64,000 bases of DNA from contig NZ_CP021780.1 in the NCBI RefSeq assembly GCF_002192415.1, forward strand, positions 2,108,001 through 2,172,000, written 5' to 3'. Position numbers and translations under genes: made by a program. The notes beneath the pieces were generated by a model. The model saw only the letters and a list, made by a program, of their open reading frames with translations. It did not search any database and was not told the origin of the DNA. Every line of letters begins with the position of its first letter. Position 1 is the first letter of the stretch. Source of the stretch: Paenibacillus donghaensis (lineage in GTDB: Bacteria; Bacillota; Bacilli; Paenibacillales; Paenibacillaceae). Positions 42,567 to 50,734 of the stretch are shown here, piece after piece.

Positions 42567-42611
42567 TACTCTCTCGTGGTAAACTTTAGGAAAATTATTG
42601 GGGGGAAAGAA

Positions 42612-43145
42612 ATGCGTCGATGTGCTGTTTTATTGTTGATGCTCGTATTGCTCACTGCCTGCGGGGCGTCGAACAGTGGATTATCCACAGATGACCTTGC
42701 AATTGTAAAAGTTGATGATGAAAAACAAATTGTGCAATATGGTATGAGTCGCGCAGCAGCAGAGAAAGTGTTGGGGGAAGCAAGCGGAGATAAGAATTAC
42801 TTGAGCTACGAGAATGGAGTGAAAGTCTTATACAGGGACAATTCGGTGGCGCTTCTTTCATTGGGTGAAGAATCTAAAGGGGTCTATAAGACTTTACAAG
42901 GTGCAGAAATCAATATGAATAAAGAAGAATTGAAAGGAATATACGGGAAGGATAAGGCCATAGAGGTGCAAGGAAATAATTTAGACTATGTCTATGATTC
43001 GATAAACAAAAAATATCTCACCACTACGGAGGTTAACCCCGAAGAAAGAAAAAGTTTTTATCATATATCTATTAATATTAATGAACAGGGAGAAGCTAAG
43101 AGTATATTCCTGATGGACAATAATGCTGCTGTCCTTATGAATTGA
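42612..43145 (+). CDS. small lipoprotein
   Basis: ATG 42612 after GGGGGGAAAGAA gives a lipoprotein signal peptide with lipobox L-T-A-C at residues ~16-19. The mature part (~158 residues) is beta-rich, with 'SRAAAEKVLGEASGDKNYLSYENGVKVLY'. No family recognised. Flanked by two near-identical terminators, it is a one-gene cargo unit. Phage lipoproteins can block superinfection, which would suit this site, but nothing here proves it. Confidence 0.7.
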   Translation: MRRCAVLLLMLVLLTACGASNSGLSTDDLAIVKVDDEKQIVQYGMSRAAAEKVLGEASGDKNYLSYENGVKVLYRDNSVALLSLGEESKGVYKTLQGAEINMNKEELKGIYGKDKAIEVQGNNLDYVYDSINKKYLTTTEVNPEERKSFYHISININEQGEAKSIFLMDNNAAVLMN

Positions 43146-43183
43146 TACATAACGTTATCAAAGATCCCATCCCTTGATAATTT

Positions 43184-43213
43184 GCCCACTGGCTTAGGCT
43201 GGTGGGCTTTTTT
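43184..43213 (+). terminator. terminator of the lipoprotein gene
   Basis: GCCCAC (43184-43189) pairs with GTGGGC (43202-43207), followed by six T. Confidence 0.8.
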
Positions 43214-43356
43214 CTGATAATCAGACATAAAATAGCTTGAAAGCCGCCCCAATACTGTCAATGCGCGATTATATTTATCCTATAATTATTTTTAAATAGA
43301 ACATATGGTCGGAAGGAGTTCAAGCTAAAATGTGGTAATATTAGGTAAGGAGCATT

Positions 43357-43460
43357 AGGTTTTAGGATAATGAGATAATTCCAGTTAAAAAACCTCCATC
43401 CTAACCTTATAAATCTCCGCTTGTGAGTTATCTAAAGTGAGTTTAGAATGTACTCACAAG
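43357..43460 (+). promoter_or_regulatory. structured leader of the TIGR04255 operon
   Basis: The 286-base gap 43214-43499 holds two hairpins: TTTAGGAT (43361-43368) with ATCCTAA (43398-43404), and CTTGTGAGT (43420-43428) with ACTCACAAG (43452-43460). A TATAAT lies at about 43475-43480 just before the RBS. The second repeat could be an operator at that promoter. Confidence 0.5.
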
Positions 43461-43499
43461 GACATATTAGTATGTATAATGCGATTTAACGGAGGATTT

Positions 43500-44309
43500 A
43501 TGAAAAAACTTAAACACAGCCCACTTTTGGAGACGATTCTCGAACTAAGATGGACCACAAAAGAGCATGTGCCTGAAAGCTTTGATTTAGGTCCAAATGC
43601 TAACGAACCATTCAAAGCAGATGACTATCACAAAATATTTCTCTTAAAGATGTATGATCACCTTATCTCGAATGGATATCCTGAATACTCCGAATTACCC
43701 CAAGCTGGTGTCCCAGAAGAATACGCCGCTAATTTAGTCCAACATCGTTTTACGCAAGAAGAAAGCGGATGGCCAATGGTTCAATTCGGCCCTGGCATCC
43801 TAACATTAAACGATACCAAGAGTTACGATTGGTTAGATTACAAAGAAAGAGCCATCAATTTGGCTAAGACACTTTATGAGATTCATCCGAAGAAAGAAAA
43901 GGTCAAATTTACCGATATTGTACTCAGGTATATAAATAGTGTACCTTTCAACTTTGAAGAAGGTAACTTATTGGATTTTCTTGCAACGAATTTAAAGGTA
44001 AATGTGGGATTTGATCAAGAAGTTATTGATCATGCGGGAGTAACCAATTCTCCTCGTGTCTTTAATTTCTTAACTGTATTGAACTCTATTGAGCCTGTAG
44101 GGCAACTATATGTAACTATTAATAGAGGACTTCACGAAGATCAAGAATCAATTATTTGGGAATTAATGTTTAGAGCAAGCGTAAATTCCTTCCCGACTAA
44201 CGCTCAAGAATTTGAAGTTTGGATCGAGGGAGCACATCAAGTAATAGATCGATGGTTCAAAAAATCAATCGAGGGAGAACTGGAACGGAGGTTCGGTGGA
44301 TATGAGTAG
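43500..44309 (+). CDS. TIGR04255 family protein
   Basis: The 269-residue protein shows the family pattern: opening 'HSPLLETILELRW', a central 'QFGPGILTLNDTKSYDWLDYKERA', and a downstream 'LRYINSVPF'. ATG 43500 follows GGAGGATTT; a longer reading has no RBS. The biochemical role of the family is not known to me. It leads a three-gene overlapping operon at the cargo site beyond the lysis genes, where prophages often keep anti-phage systems. Confidence 0.75.
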   Translation: MKKLKHSPLLETILELRWTTKEHVPESFDLGPNANEPFKADDYHKIFLLKMYDHLISNGYPEYSELPQAGVPEEYAANLVQHRFTQEESGWPMVQFGPGILTLNDTKSYDWLDYKERAINLAKTLYEIHPKKEKVKFTDIVLRYINSVPFNFEEGNLLDFLATNLKVNVGFDQEVIDHAGVTNSPRVFNFLTVLNSIEPVGQLYVTINRGLHEDQESIIWELMFRASVNSFPTNAQEFEVWIEGAHQVIDRWFKKSIEGELERRFGGYE

Positions 44310-44793
44310 CCTAACTACAGTAAATACTCCTCAAACAAATCATAGGAAAAACCCTTATTTTACTCTCGCTAAAGCGGGTCTTATTGGCACTTTAGCATTT
44401 GGAGCACCAATTACAACTTTGACGGCTCGGATTGATTCGACACCTCAAAGAAAAATTGAATATGATTTGAGAGACAGATTTAGCCCGAGCACGGTGCTAC
44501 GGCAAGCAAAGGGGGAGGGAGTCAATATGGGCCGCGATCAAAAATATTCCGAGAGCGCTCCAAGAGCTGAAATAGGGTTACATCACCCTTATACTACCGA
44601 AAGAATATCTTTAACTAAGAATACGTCAAAGTCGTCCAGTGCTCCTTATGAACAACCAAAGAGAAATTGGTTAGCAGAAGCGGAAGAGTTATTCCCTGGA
44701 ATTCAAGAATTTACAGAGGAAGAGGCATTGAGATATGAAGAATCATTGAACAAAATTTTCAAGCCTACGGGAAGGAATTTCTTTGACCTATGA
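44302..44793 (+). CDS. hypothetical protein, second gene of TIGR04255 operon
   Basis: The 163-residue protein has a possible short hydrophobic segment near residues 26-40 (LAKAGLIGTLAFGAPI), a polar low-complexity middle and an ordered acidic C-terminus (NWLAEAEELFPGIQEFTEEE). The start overlaps the TIGR04255 stop. GTG 44296 is an alternative start. No family recognised. Confidence 0.6.
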   Translation: MSSLTTVNTPQTNHRKNPYFTLAKAGLIGTLAFGAPITTLTARIDSTPQRKIEYDLRDRFSPSTVLRQAKGEGVNMGRDQKYSESAPRAEIGLHHPYTTERISLTKNTSKSSSAPYEQPKRNWLAEAEELFPGIQEFTEEEALRYEESLNKIFKPTGRNFFDL

Positions 44794-45359
44794 TAAATGA
44801 TTTCGTAGATTTCGTTCATGAGTTATTTCCCTCCATCTCACCTTATGCTAAGGACAACGTTAAAGAATCTATTCGTCAATTTGAACAATCTGGAAAAATA
44901 CAAGATTATTTATTGTCCCAACCGCTACCTCATCTCGCCCAAGGAGATATCATCGAAAAGTTTACATTTATTAAATTTGATGAGCATGGGAATGAAAGAA
45001 ATGTGCAAGCTAGAGGAATACTTCTTTCGAATACTTGTTCCGCAGAAAGAGATGAGCAATTGCTCTTTGCACCGCTGCTTCCTCTTGCTGATTTGGATGT
45101 TAACAGAGAAAAAGTACAAAATAACCTCAATTATAGGCTCCTTTACATTCCTGATCCTGGATTAATAGATTACGCGGTTGATTTTAGCATTATAAATTCA
45201 TATCCCAGAAAACTCATTGAATCATCATTGCAATCGGAACGATTAAGGAAATCGGCTTCACTTAACAAGTACGGGTATTATCTCTTTATAGCAAAATTAA
45301 CAGTCCATTTAATGCGTCCTGAGGACACTGGAGTGCAGCACAATAGAATAGCTATTTGA
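44790..45359 (+). CDS. hypothetical protein, third gene of TIGR04255 operon
   Basis: The 189-residue soluble protein starts in an ATGA overlap with the previous stop. It has 'LAQGDIIEKFTFIKFD' and 'ARGILLSNTCSAERDEQLLFAPLLPL', reminding of a small beta-barrel enzyme or binding domain, but I cannot name a family. A terminator follows. Confidence 0.6.
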   Translation: MINDFVDFVHELFPSISPYAKDNVKESIRQFEQSGKIQDYLLSQPLPHLAQGDIIEKFTFIKFDEHGNERNVQARGILLSNTCSAERDEQLLFAPLLPLADLDVNREKVQNNLNYRLLYIPDPGLIDYAVDFSIINSYPRKLIESSLQSERLRKSASLNKYGYYLFIAKLTVHLMRPEDTGVQHNRIAI

Positions 45360-45362
45360 TTT

Positions 45363-45396
45363 AAATACCCCATGTGTATAAGTGGGGTATTTATTT
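45363..45396 (+). terminator. terminator of the TIGR04255 operon
   Basis: AAATACCCC (45363-45371) pairs with GGGGTATTT (45384-45392), followed by ATTT. Confidence 0.75.
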
Positions 45397-45402
45397 GCGT
45401 TC

Positions 45403-45416
45403 AGGCAAATTTTCCT
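45403..45416. repeat. dispersed palindrome, variant AGGCAAATTTTCCT
   Basis: One mismatch from the main form; again directly after a terminator and upstream of the next gene (45503). Confidence 0.55.
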
Positions 45417-45502
45417 TACCAGTGATATAGAGTTCATATACATAATGTTCCAAATCAAATATAATCGATCATAAAGATTCGCCAAAGTTTGGAGGGGGAT
45501 GT

Positions 45503-45721
45503 TTGAGCACCACATACAAAGTCCTAGAGAGTGATACAGACTTCCTGACGGCGGCGCTGACACAATCTAAGGTGTCAGTATGGTACCGGGAAGAACCGGA
45601 CCCTGAAGGTCACCTGATGGGTTACGGCGGGATCGTGGAGGGATATACTCCAGACTCCATCCAGATAGCTGGTGCCCATTTTGTCCGGGAACGGTTTGAA
45701 TTTAGAGCATACATAAAATAA
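45503..45721 (+). CDS. small hypothetical phage protein (72 aa)
   Basis: TTG 45503 follows TTGGAGGGGGATGT. The protein is beta-rich with charged surface (VSVWYREEPDPEGHLMGYGGIVEGY) and could be an Sm- or SH3-like fold. No family recognised. Confidence 0.5.
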   Translation: MSTTYKVLESDTDFLTAALTQSKVSVWYREEPDPEGHLMGYGGIVEGYTPDSIQIAGAHFVRERFEFRAYIK

Positions 45722-45746
45722 CCCGTCTGGCTTAGCCTGACGGGTT
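45720..45746 (+). terminator. hairpin at the end of the 45503 gene
   Basis: AACCCGTC pairs with GACGGGTT (45739-45746); the downstream sequence is only moderately T-rich. Confidence 0.6.
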
Positions 45747-45751
45747 ATAGC

Positions 45752-45853
45752 TTAATCCTCTTGTTCGTCGAAACATTCTTGGCAAATGCCGGAATCAACA
45801 AGATATTCTACTCGCTTACCACATGAACTACACTGCACTTCTTTTTTTTCCAA
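45752..45853 (-). CDS. tiny zinc-ribbon protein (33 aa)
   Basis: A minus-strand frame reads EVQCSSCGKRVEYLVDSGICQECF, with two CxxC pairs 16 residues apart. RBS GGGGAGGTG lies upstream of TTG 45853. It resembles short rubredoxin- or ribbon-like phage peptides. Confidence 0.5.
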   Translation of the reverse strand: MEKKEVQCSSCGKRVEYLVDSGICQECFDEQED

Positions 45854-45919
45854 AATCAACACCTCCCCCACATAAATAATTCCATTTTAAAATAGAATTA
45901 CCTGCAAGAAAGAAGATGT

Positions 45920-46783
45920 TTAAATGATAAATTCTGTGAACACCGGACTCCGCAGCATGCCGGACTTGGTCCAGTTCCTCATTCGCACTTTGGCCCGCAG
46001 CCTGGGCTCCAGATGTACAAACTCCGTATCCTCGCCTTTTACAAGCTGCTGGACCACACCTCTAAACGCCTGCTTGTGGAGCGGTGACGCGCCGAGCTCA
46101 ATTATCCCAGCCGGGCGCAGCCTGCCGGATGGACCGGACGAGACCGCAGCGAGCCATCCGAATTCCTGCTTGCGGTAACCGGTGATAAACACTTCGGCGT
46201 AGGTCCAGTTAATTACCTTCTGCCAGGCAACGGAGCGGCGGCCAGTTTCATAAATGCTGTTCTTACGTTTGCCGACAACACCCTCCATTCCACGATCCTC
46301 GATTTGTTTAAATAGCGCCTCGCCAGCGCCGTCAACATGCGGAACCACTCCAAAACTACCGGATGGCAGCGACAAGCCTGCTAGGATCTCCTTGCGGTGC
46401 AGTAGTGGCAACCCGCGCATGTCCTGGCCTTTATACATCAATATATCGAATATAGCGTAATAGGCTGGCAAGGAGGCTGTGAGCTGCCGAACCTTATCCG
46501 CCCGGCGCGTCTGGAACCGGCTCATTACAGATTCAAAATCTGATACACCGGTGGCCGGGTCAACACAGGCGACTTCGCCGTCCAGGATAATGTCGTCGGC
46601 AAAGGGAAGCTGCAGTTCCGGGTACTGCAGGGTGCACTCGTTATTGTGGCGGGTGTAAAGGCGAACCTTGCTGTCCTGGTGGGAGTAAATCAGCCGGTGA
46701 CCGTCAATCTTAGGCTCGAATATATAATCGCTGTGGCTAAAAGGGCCAGCAGCGGTCTGTAATAACATAGGTGATACAAACAT
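45920..46783 (-). CDS. ATP-dependent DNA ligase
   Basis: The 287-residue protein has the adenylation motif E-P-K-I-D-G-H-R (nucleophile Lys near residue 24), 'LDGEVACVD', 'FDILMYKG', 'GMEGVVGKRKNSIYETGRRS' and 'AWQKVINW', all nucleotidyltransferase motifs in order. A compact OB-fold C-terminus follows. It seals nicks using ATP, while the host uses a NAD-dependent ligase. Similar ligases are carried by SP-beta-like phages. ATG 46783 follows AGGAGG by six T; the longer reading starts upstream of that RBS. Confidence 0.85.
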   Translation of the reverse strand: MFVSPMLLQTAAGPFSHSDYIFEPKIDGHRLIYSHQDSKVRLYTRHNNECTLQYPELQLPFADDIILDGEVACVDPATGVSDFESVMSRFQTRRADKVRQLTASLPAYYAIFDILMYKGQDMRGLPLLHRKEILAGLSLPSGSFGVVPHVDGAGEALFKQIEDRGMEGVVGKRKNSIYETGRRSVAWQKVINWTYAEVFITGYRKQEFGWLAAVSSGPSGRLRPAGIIELGASPLHKQAFRGVVQQLVKGEDTEFVHLEPRLRAKVRMRNWTKSGMLRSPVFTEFII

Positions 46784-46852
46784 AAAAAAACCTCCTGCGT
46801 CCAATTATAGCGCTATGCTACAGAGGACAGAGGAGGTAAGTGATGGTAAGGA

Positions 46853-47622
46853 TTATTCGGTTGTTGTGTACTCACTTACTTCAAAGGTTAGGATCTTATC
46901 ATGTATTACGTATTCAGTTCGCTTGCTAAATGGTCCTTTGTTATTATCATGCTTGTCAATTCCATATCGAGCTGATCCGGTGGCCGAATCATACCATTGA
47001 AGGAACACATTAACCTCAGACAGTGGTAAATCGAATTCTTTTTCGGAGCCAGTTGTCATTGTGACAGTTAAGATTGCACGATCGCCGGAAGGTATTTCTG
47101 GAGTAGGAGCAGGAGTAGGAGCAGGGTCCGGCGTCGGTGAAGGAGTGACTGTTGGTTCTGGAGTGGAAATTTGTTCAAAAATATCAAACTCCTTAATTGT
47201 GTTTCCAGTATTAATGGCACGAAGTGCTACATACCTTACATCCAGATAAGATATTGCAACTTGCTCTCCTGTATTGTATTGATTCTCAATCGGTGAACCA
47301 ATTTGGTTTTTATTCGTATCAAAGAATGCGATTGTAACAGTACCACCCAAAAGTTTGTAGTTGGAAATATTTTTACTAGATCCTAGGTCGAACCAGTACC
47401 ATCTATTAGTAATTGTTTTTTCGTTTGTATCAACATTATTATCAGTTAAGCTAGTGATAGTTGCGGCTGAAGACCACAAAGTATCGCTTTTAAATCCTGC
47501 TTTGCTGTTTAACAGTCCTCCTGGTAAGCGTATGTTGAAGTGGTAGGTACAAAAGAAGAGATTAAAACGACAAACAATACAAGGGCTAATGATGAAAGGA
47601 TTAATTTGATTTTTTTTGACAC
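46853..47622 (-). pseudogene. secreted protein with Pro/Thr linker, frameshifted near the signal peptide
   Basis: From GTG 47622 (RBS AGGTGG) a proper signal peptide reads SKKIKLILSSLALVLFVVLI...TSTYA and then hits a stop. The following ~220 residues are in another frame: a discoidin-like domain (NRWYWFDLGSSKNISNYKLLG), a Pro-Thr linker (TPEPTVTPSPTPDPAP) and a C-terminal domain. A single-base change near 47515-47525 separates them. Without it the gene would be a normal surface protein, so it is either a recent pseudogene or a read error. Confidence 0.7.
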
Positions 47623-47766
47623 CAGAATATTCCACCTTTGTAATAAGATGAGGTAAGAGTAAATGATAAAGCGTATTCTGTCTAAACATTAATTCTTATA
47701 TTTGGGATTATTAGATCGTTATCAATCAATATACATAATTATGGGAACTTAGGAATATACTCATGA

Positions 47767-47796
47767 TTGATTATAGAACGTTCGTTTGGTTATAAT
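47767..47796 (+). promoter_or_regulatory. promoter with LexA-like box
   Basis: TTGATT (47767-47772), an 18-base spacer and TATAAT (47791-47796) precede the gene at 47835. The spacer contains AGAACGTTCGTTTG (47775-47788), close to the Gram-positive SOS box CGAACnnnnGTTCG, so this operon may respond to DNA damage. Confidence 0.45.
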
Positions 47797-47834
47797 GCAA
47801 ACAAGTGTTCTTGTTTTAACGGAGGCGATTAGCC

Positions 47835-48032
47835 ATGAAAATGAGCATCGGCCAAACCATAGAAATGATATACCTGGATAAAGCGGGCAAGATTACGCAG
47901 CGGACTATTGAGGTGCGCGGGATTCGGGACGGCCGGATTCGTGCCACCTGTCTGAGTACGGGCCAGCCCCGTGTGTTCTTGGCTGCCAATATTCTGTCGT
48001 GGCGTCCGGTACCGGAGCGGCAGCATGCTTGA
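47835..48032 (+). CDS. small WYL-like or beta-barrel protein (65 aa)
   Basis: The protein 'SIGQTIEMIYLDKAGKITQRTIEVRGIRDGRIRATCLSTGQPRVF' has the strand pattern of a lone WYL-type Sm barrel, found as short orphan genes in Paenibacillus. It may bind a ligand or nucleic acid. RBS ACGGAGGCGATTAGCC; coupled to the next gene. Confidence 0.55.
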   Translation: MKMSIGQTIEMIYLDKAGKITQRTIEVRGIRDGRIRATCLSTGQPRVFLAANILSWRPVPERQHA

Positions 48033-48324
48033 CGACACCCCGCGCAAGCTACTGCGGATCATTGTGCAGTTTAAGTATCATTTTAAGAGGATACCTACGA
48101 TCCAGGAGCTGGGGCGATTAAGCGGGCGGCGACCTGCGGAGATCATCAGGGGATTTAAAGTATTGGCTTCAGAACATTATATAGAGTGGGAGGCAGGCAA
48201 ACCCATTGAGACAGCCGTAGTCCTTGAGATGTGGGAGCGCAACGTACAATTAGATTCAGGGCCACAGGATGGCGCACAGGGCGGCAGGCGTGGCGGTAAT
48301 GCTGACTACTGGTTGTATCATTAA
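48025..48324 (+). CDS. small winged-helix-like protein (99 aa)
   Basis: ATG 48025 overlaps the previous stop. The protein has 'IIVQFKYHFKRIPTIQELGRLSGRRPAEIIRGFKVLASEHYIEW', a helix-turn-helix pattern of the winged type, followed by a polar tail. Likely a DNA-binding partner of the WYL-like protein; this is inference. Confidence 0.55.
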   Translation: MLDDTPRKLLRIIVQFKYHFKRIPTIQELGRLSGRRPAEIIRGFKVLASEHYIEWEAGKPIETAVVLEMWERNVQLDSGPQDGAQGGRRGGNADYWLYH

Positions 48325-48335
48325 GGGGATGTATT

Positions 48336-48818
48336 ATGAGTAAGCTAGATGGCAACGAGCGGTGGAAGACCAAAATGCTGTTGACCGATCATGTGGAGCA
48401 GTATGAGCAAGCGGAGAGGACGGCAGCGAGCAGTAACAAGATGCTCACCGCCGAAGAGCGGAGCATGATCCGGGATCTGATCTTGTTACCTCATATAGAT
48501 ACAATGGTCGCCAAGAGCCTGCGGGAGCTGGATCACTCCAGCAGCATATTAAAGCGGGCTTATCAGATGGTCGGAGAGGCGATCCAGCGGAGAGTTATGC
48601 AGGATACCTACCAACTCCAGAAAGAGCTGAAGCAGCGTAACATCCGTTTTATCCCTGATGAGCAGACCGATTTTGTTATATATCATAAGGTATTTTGCCG
48701 GGGGTACCAGGAGCGGTTTGGCTTGACCCGAGATGTCATGAGGACTGAGATCAGCTTAAGACTTACCCGGTATACAGCCGAGGTCGGCGCAGTATTAAGG
48801 GATCATATAAAAAAGTAA
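48336..48818 (+). CDS. hypothetical helical protein (160 aa)
   Basis: A basic, helical soluble protein in the same operon as the two preceding genes. It has 'LTAEERSMIRDLILLPHIDTMVAKSLRELD' and a C-terminal Arg-rich region. No family recognised. RBS AAGGGGATGTATT. Confidence 0.55.
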   Translation: MSKLDGNERWKTKMLLTDHVEQYEQAERTAASSNKMLTAEERSMIRDLILLPHIDTMVAKSLRELDHSSSILKRAYQMVGEAIQRRVMQDTYQLQKELKQRNIRFIPDEQTDFVIYHKVFCRGYQERFGLTRDVMRTEISLRLTRYTAEVGAVLRDHIKK

Positions 48819-48849
48819 ACCCCGTCAGTGATTATACTGGCGGGGTTTT
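48818..48849. terminator. bidirectional terminator
   Basis: AACCCCGTCAGT (48818-48829) pairs with ACTGGCGGGGTT (48836-48847), followed by TT. It lies at the convergence of the 48336 operon and the minus-strand RHH gene, whose last codons it overlaps. Confidence 0.7.
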
Positions 48850-49002
48850 ACGCTTTTCTGCGGTTATTCTATTTACGATGACGCTGACCGTGCATTTCTC
48901 GCGGTCGGCTTCTTCGCGCAGCCATTCTAATAACTCGGGTTCAAAATAGATAGCCTCGCGTATTTTCTTTTCGGATTCATCCTTTTTTGGACGACCAGCC
49001 AT
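48832..49002 (-). CDS. ribbon-helix-helix (CopG/Arc-like) protein, 56 aa
   Basis: The protein starts MAGRPKKDESEKK and has one strand (IREAIYFEP) and two helices (LLEWLREEADREKC, VSVIVNRITAEKR), the RHH fold. Such proteins are common on plasmids and conjugative elements as repressors or antitoxins. ATG 49002 follows CAAGGAGTGTGATTTT. No toxin gene is adjacent; the neighbouring divergent gene is DUF3560. Confidence 0.65.
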   Translation of the reverse strand: MAGRPKKDESEKKIREAIYFEPELLEWLREEADREKCTVSVIVNRITAEKRKTPPV

Positions 49003-49156
49003 AAAATCACACTCCTTGTCCTATTGAATTTTACAGCATTTAAAAATATTTAGCAATATGCGTAATTATCTATTTACAAGCATTTAAAAGCATGTTAAAT
49101 TAGATTCAAGAAGAACAACGACATGCCGGCGGGCATACGCGGGAGGGAAAAGGGAC

Positions 49157-49816
49157 ATGAACAAATTTAAGAAATTTTTCCCCAATGTGTGGGTAGCTGA
49201 GTGCGAGGAAGAATACGAAAAAGGCGAAATTATTGAACTTGAAACGAAGTATGGAAAATCGGTTGAGTGCGAAGTCCACAATTTGGTTGCCCAAAAGAAT
49301 GGTTTGTTTTATTACTCAATCGTAAGGCTTGAAGAGCAGACATACGCACAGAGAAAAGCAGGACGATACAATAACAGTGCCATAAACCACATGGCAAAAA
49401 GCGAAGAACGCCTTAACGCATCAAACGAAGGGCGGGAGTTTTTATCACTCGGTGAACCTATAAAAGTGGGACACCACAGTGAAAAAAGACATAGGGCTTT
49501 GATAGAACGCAATTGGAATCGTATGGAAAAAAGCATGGAGTATGCCGAAAAAGCAAAAGAAGCGGAGCGGAAAGCGGAATATTGGGAAAACAAAGCTGAT
49601 GAAACAACGCTTGCCATGCCGGAAAGCCTTGAATACTTCAATGGGCGACTTGAAAAGGCGATAGGCTATCACGAGGGGTTGAAGAACGGCACGATAGAAA
49701 GAACTCATTCTTATTCGCTCACTTACGCCAAAAAGGATGTAAACGAGTTGAAGAAAAAGGTTGAAATAGCTGAATTGCTATGGGGGCGAACAGATGGCAA
49801 GCGAAAAACTATTTGA
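49157..49816 (+). CDS. DUF3560 domain protein
   Basis: The 219-residue protein contains the DUF3560 pattern: 'SEERLNASNEGREFLSLGEPIKVGHHSEKRHRALIERNWNRM', then a coiled-coil 'AKEAERKAEYWENKAD'. The family is typical of plasmids and integrative elements; function unknown. The composition is A-rich and unlike the flanking prophage genes, suggesting transfer. RBS GGGAGGGAAAAGGGAC. Confidence 0.8.
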   Translation: MNKFKKFFPNVWVAECEEEYEKGEIIELETKYGKSVECEVHNLVAQKNGLFYYSIVRLEEQTYAQRKAGRYNNSAINHMAKSEERLNASNEGREFLSLGEPIKVGHHSEKRHRALIERNWNRMEKSMEYAEKAKEAERKAEYWENKADETTLAMPESLEYFNGRLEKAIGYHEGLKNGTIERTHSYSLTYAKKDVNELKKKVEIAELLWGRTDGKRKTI

Positions 49817-49918
49817 AATCCGCCAATGGTTTTTTAGCAATGGAGGCGAGGTATAACTATCAGGGGCTACGGCCCCACTACACTACAGCCGGAGGGCTTA
49901 AACCTTGGGGACTGATCC

Positions 49919-50140
49919 ATGAGAAGATATAGATTCACGTATTTTGAAAATAATTTGTTTGCTGGTACGGCATTCGCAGAGTCAATGGAGGGTGCGATAG
50001 AAGAGTTCGCCAAAGTGAACTACTTAACTGATGCTTTCTGGAATGGCGGGGAAACCATCGACACAGATTCCACTAAGGTGGAGTTTGTTGACAATGACGG
50101 AGATGCTGTTGCATACAGCGTCACTCTCATTACCGAATAA
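49919..50140 (+). CDS. small hypothetical protein (73 aa)
   Basis: An alpha/beta protein (RRYRFTYFENNLFAGTAFAESMEGAIEEF) with no recognised family. It lies between two short hairpins GGGGCTACGGCCCC (49862 region) and GGGGCTAAGGCCCC (50147 region), each preceded by ATCA, which may be translational or attenuation elements. Confidence 0.5.
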   Translation: MRRYRFTYFENNLFAGTAFAESMEGAIEEFAKVNYLTDAFWNGGETIDTDSTKVEFVDNDGDAVAYSVTLITE

Positions 50141-50176
50141 CATCAGGGGCTAAGGCCCCTCTAAAGGAGGATGAAC

Positions 50177-50344
50177 GTGGAGTTTACTGGAATGGAAGAA
50201 TACGCGCTTGAAGAGACGCTAAAGTCCTATATCAAGTTGCTGGAGGGCGATATAGAGAGGTGGCATGACAAGCCGATAGCGGATACCTGCAGATTATTCT
50301 TGGCCGATGCTCAATCGGCTTTGGCAAAAATAAAGGAACGATAA
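50177..50344 (+). CDS. small hypothetical protein (55 aa)
   Basis: GTG 50177 follows AAAGGAGGATGAAC at good spacing. The protein is helical and acidic (EEYALEETLKSYIKLLEGDI). No family recognised. Confidence 0.5.
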   Translation: MEFTGMEEYALEETLKSYIKLLEGDIERWHDKPIADTCRLFLADAQSALAKIKER

Positions 50345-50482
50345 ATCCGCCTGATGAGTGCATAAGCGCCTTGGACCGGCTGCGGGGCTGGTCGAAACCT
50401 ACCGGACATATAAATCCGGGATGGTCGCGGAATCCGCCATAAGAGAGCAGCACGCGCTCTCACATGATAGGAGTGGATTAAT

Positions 50483-50728
50483 ATGCTTCCGGTACACCAA
50501 AGGTTGGCCGAAATCTTTCAAGAGCATTTGAAGGGACCCTTAGACGATGACTTAGCAATGGATCTGCAACATTGCCTCTACGAAAACTCGAAATACTGCT
50601 GGGACTACAACACCCTCAACAATCAACTTGTGCAGGCCAGATCCACACAAGATGTATCGTGGGAAGTGGATATCCTGGTTAAAATGGATTGGCTGCGCCG
50701 GTCCGGGAAGTTGGTTAAGGGGTACTGA
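50483..50728 (+). CDS. small DUF7667-like protein (81 aa)
   Basis: The protein 'MLPVHQRLAEIFQEHLKGPL...LQHCLYENSKYCWDYNTL' matches a family of short proteins common in Paenibacillus phages, possibly DUF7667. Role unknown. RBS AGGAGTGG. Confidence 0.5.
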   Translation: MLPVHQRLAEIFQEHLKGPLDDDLAMDLQHCLYENSKYCWDYNTLNNQLVQARSTQDVSWEVDILVKMDWLRRSGKLVKGY

Positions 50729-50734
50729 AAAAAC

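Noticed and set aside
43357..43460. Retron-like noncoding RNA in front of the TIGR04255 operon
   Set aside because: The hairpins are short and there is no reverse transcriptase gene nearby.
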